A DNA stretch of 64,000 nucleotides from assembly GCF_019195395.1 (NCBI RefSeq), contig NZ_CP078067.1:739148-803147 (forward strand), in the 5' to 3' direction. This DNA is from Kaistella faecalis (GTDB lineage: Bacteria > Bacteroidota > Bacteroidia > Flavobacteriales > Weeksellaceae). Within the stretch, counting starts at the first letter, position 1, and the number at the start of each line of letters is the position of its first letter. A program made the translations under genes and the position numbers. Below, piece by piece: positions 62,272 to 64,000 of this stretch. The notes under the pieces were generated by a model. It did no database searches, was not told where the DNA came from, and saw only the letters and a list, made by a program, of their open reading frames with translations.

Positions 62272-62457
62272 GCATTTGGGGTTATTGGTGATATTATAAT
62301 TTAGAAAACTATCAAAAATAGATTATTATTATTGACTATGCATAGAATACGATATTAAAAATGATTTCCAAAAGCATGACTTTTGTCAGTAATTATATAA
62401 ATAGGGCTCGTTTTCCTAAACTGCTAAAAAAGTGTAATTTTAAGCAAATTCTTATCA

Positions 62458-63948
62458 ATGAAAATTTACGGCATAGACCACCTTACCATTACCGATGTAA
62501 TAACAGTCCTGAATAACCCATCAAAAGCAAAACTTAATAAGGAAGCGAAACAGAAGATTCTTAAATCCCAGCAAAATGTACAGCAGATTGTAGAATCCGA
62601 CCGCACCGTTTACGGAATTAATACTGGTTTCGGCCCGCTATGCGATGTTAAAATTTCTGAGGAGGAAACAGCACAGCTCCAGCACAACCTCATTATTTCG
62701 CACGCTGTGGGTGTAGGAAAACCCATTGCCAAAGATTTATCGAAAGTAATGATGATTGCTAAAATTCATGCTTTGTCAAAAGGGTTTTCGGGCGTATCTC
62801 TAGAAGTTATTGAAAGGCTTATCCTCATGTTGGAAAAAGATATTATTCCTGTCGTTCCGGAACAGGGTTCCGTTGGCGCTTCAGGCGATCTCGCCCCTTT
62901 GGCCCATTTGGTTCTGCCGCTTTTAGGTCTCGGAAAAGTATGGGAAAACGATACTCCGGTAGCAACTTCTGAGGTGCTGGAGAAACATAGCTTAGAACCG
63001 CTAATCTTGGGACCGAAAGAAGGCTTAGGATTAATTAACGGAACGCAGTTCATTCTGGCTCACGCAATTCTGGGACTTTATAAATTTGACTATATTTTAA
63101 ATCTTGCCGATTTAACTGCTGCACTATCTCTGGAGGCGTACCGCGGCTCCTCAAGCCCGTTTAAGAAAGAATTACATGAAATCCGACCGTTCGAAGGAAG
63201 TAAAAAAGTAGCAGCAAGAATGCTGAAGTTTCTGGAGAATTCGGAAAATCTTAAGGAACACGAATTCTGTGACCGTGTTCAGGATCCGTATTCGATGCGT
63301 TGCGTTCCTCAGGTACATGGTGCAAGCAGAAATGCCTTTGAACATTTAAAGATCCTTGCAGAAACAGAATTGAATTCGGTTACAGACAATCCGATTGTTT
63401 TAAGTTCAGAAGAGTCTATATCAGGCGGTAATTTCCACGGCCAGCTACTAGCCTTACCATTAGATTACTGTACCTTGGCGGCGGCTGAACTGGGGAATAT
63501 TTCGGACCGGAGAAGTTATCTTTTACTGGAAGGGAAATTTGGCTTACCAAGGTTTTTGACGGAGAGTTCAGGTTTAAACTCCGGCTTTATGATTCCGCAA
63601 TATACTTCTGCAGCATTAGTTACCGAAAACAAAACTTTATGTTTCCCAGCTTCAGCGGATTCAATTCCTACGAGTTTAGGGCAGGAAGATCATGTCTCAA
63701 TGGGAAGTATATCAGGCCGCAAATTTAACCAGGTTTTAGGAAATTTAGAAAATATCTTAGCGGTTGAACTCATGTTCGGCGCTCAGGGATTAGAATTTCG
63801 AAGACCTGCAAAATGTTCCAAATATGTAGAAAAGGCTTATGCTCTCATCCGCACAAAAGTAGCGAAATTAGAAGATGACAGGTTAATAGGTGAAGATATT
63901 CTATCAATTTCGGACCTAATCAGAGAAAGAAAATTTGAGGTGAATTAG
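62458..63948 (+). CDS. hutH: Histidine ammonia-lyase
   Basis: 496 residues. The MIO cofactor-forming Ala141-Ser142-Gly143 lies in GSVGASGDLAPLAHL. Other HAL/PAL motifs are YGINTGFGPL, GLINGTQFILAH and QVHGASRNAFEHLK. It removes ammonia from histidine to give urocanate. hutU, hutI and hutG are not in the window, so the degradation pathway may be scattered, or the enzyme may make an aryl-acrylate precursor; the histidine-type SHAVG motif favours HutH. The terminator at 63972 ends the transcript. Confidence 0.93.
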   Translation: MKIYGIDHLTITDVITVLNNPSKAKLNKEAKQKILKSQQNVQQIVESDRTVYGINTGFGPLCDVKISEEETAQLQHNLIISHAVGVGKPIAKDLSKVMMIAKIHALSKGFSGVSLEVIERLILMLEKDIIPVVPEQGSVGASGDLAPLAHLVLPLLGLGKVWENDTPVATSEVLEKHSLEPLILGPKEGLGLINGTQFILAHAILGLYKFDYILNLADLTAALSLEAYRGSSSPFKKELHEIRPFEGSKKVAARMLKFLENSENLKEHEFCDRVQDPYSMRCVPQVHGASRNAFEHLKILAETELNSVTDNPIVLSSEESISGGNFHGQLLALPLDYCTLAAAELGNISDRRSYLLLEGKFGLPRFLTESSGLNSGFMIPQYTSAALVTENKTLCFPASADSIPTSLGQEDHVSMGSISGRKFNQVLGNLENILAVELMFGAQGLEFRRPAKCSKYVEKAYALIRTKVAKLEDDRLIGEDILSISDLIRERKFEVN

Positions 63949-63971
63949 ATATTCATTTTTAAATAATTATC

Positions 63972-63998
63972 AGCCCTGCTTTCAGCTGGGCTTTTTTT
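63972..63998 (+). terminator. Terminator of hutH
   Basis: AGCCC/GGGCT with an inner GC pair (one T-T mismatch) followed by seven T on the plus strand. Confidence 0.8.
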
Positions 63999-64000
63999 AT

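Overview
The window is a chromosomal segment of a Bacteroidetes bacterium, most likely of the family Weeksellaceae (Chryseobacterium/Kaistella-like). Evidence: gliding-motility genes gldB and gldC divergent from nadE, three secreted proteins with type IX secretion (T9SS) type A sorting tails, a PorV-like barrel, TonB-dependent receptors, weak Shine-Dalgarno signals, and promoters of the Bacteroidetes form TTG-N17-23-TAnnTTTG. No tRNA, rRNA, CRISPR array or prophage was seen. Most of the window is ordinary core genome.

Layout. 1-7009: the 5' part of purK; a membrane-anchored EEP-family protein; a tight minus-strand operon (acyltransferase, menI-like thioesterase, menF-like isochorismate synthase, VOC protein, DUF1543 protein); a 20-codon open frame with its own terminator; and a PadR-PspC pair whose promoter overlaps a palindrome. 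7295-12645: two paralogous T9SS cargo proteins, then cbpA-cbpM. 12745-24134: TonB receptor plus lipoprotein, a DAACS symporter, an M1 peptidase, a beta-lactamase-fold hydrolase, thyA, a protein built of six 24-residue repeats, a GreA-like protein and an alpha-amylase lipoprotein. 24259-30729: a pRiA4b ORF-3-like protein, a PhoR/PhoB-like two-component pair, and a divergent TonB receptor with a beta-helix lipoprotein.

30792-42646: nadE with a membrane-anchored barnase homologue and barstar; gldBC; a cystathionine gamma-synthase-like enzyme; DinB and YchJ proteins; sbcDC; and a REP-associated tyrosine transposase (RAYT) framed by inverted bipartite REP elements, with another intact copy about 5 kb upstream and a degenerate one just downstream. 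42920-47918: an S9 peptidase split by one in-frame TAG, a dipeptidyl peptidase IV-like enzyme and a PAP2 phosphatase. 48131-51866: YceI, a DODA-type dioxygenase, a secreted protein and an acyl-CoA carboxylase beta subunit. 52104-57872: an orphan plus-strand terminator, then an operon of EamA transporter, PorV-like barrel, large T9SS cargo and a small secreted protein. 57859-64000: uvrC, a secreted hypothetical protein, a 604-residue cysteine-rich protein of unknown function, and hutH.

Most worth following up: the REP/RAYT unit, the small amphipathic reading frame at 4693-4755, the nonsense-interrupted S9 peptidase, the 604-residue protein divergent from hutH, the PorV-like/cargo pair, the membrane-tethered barnase, and the orphan terminator near 52120.
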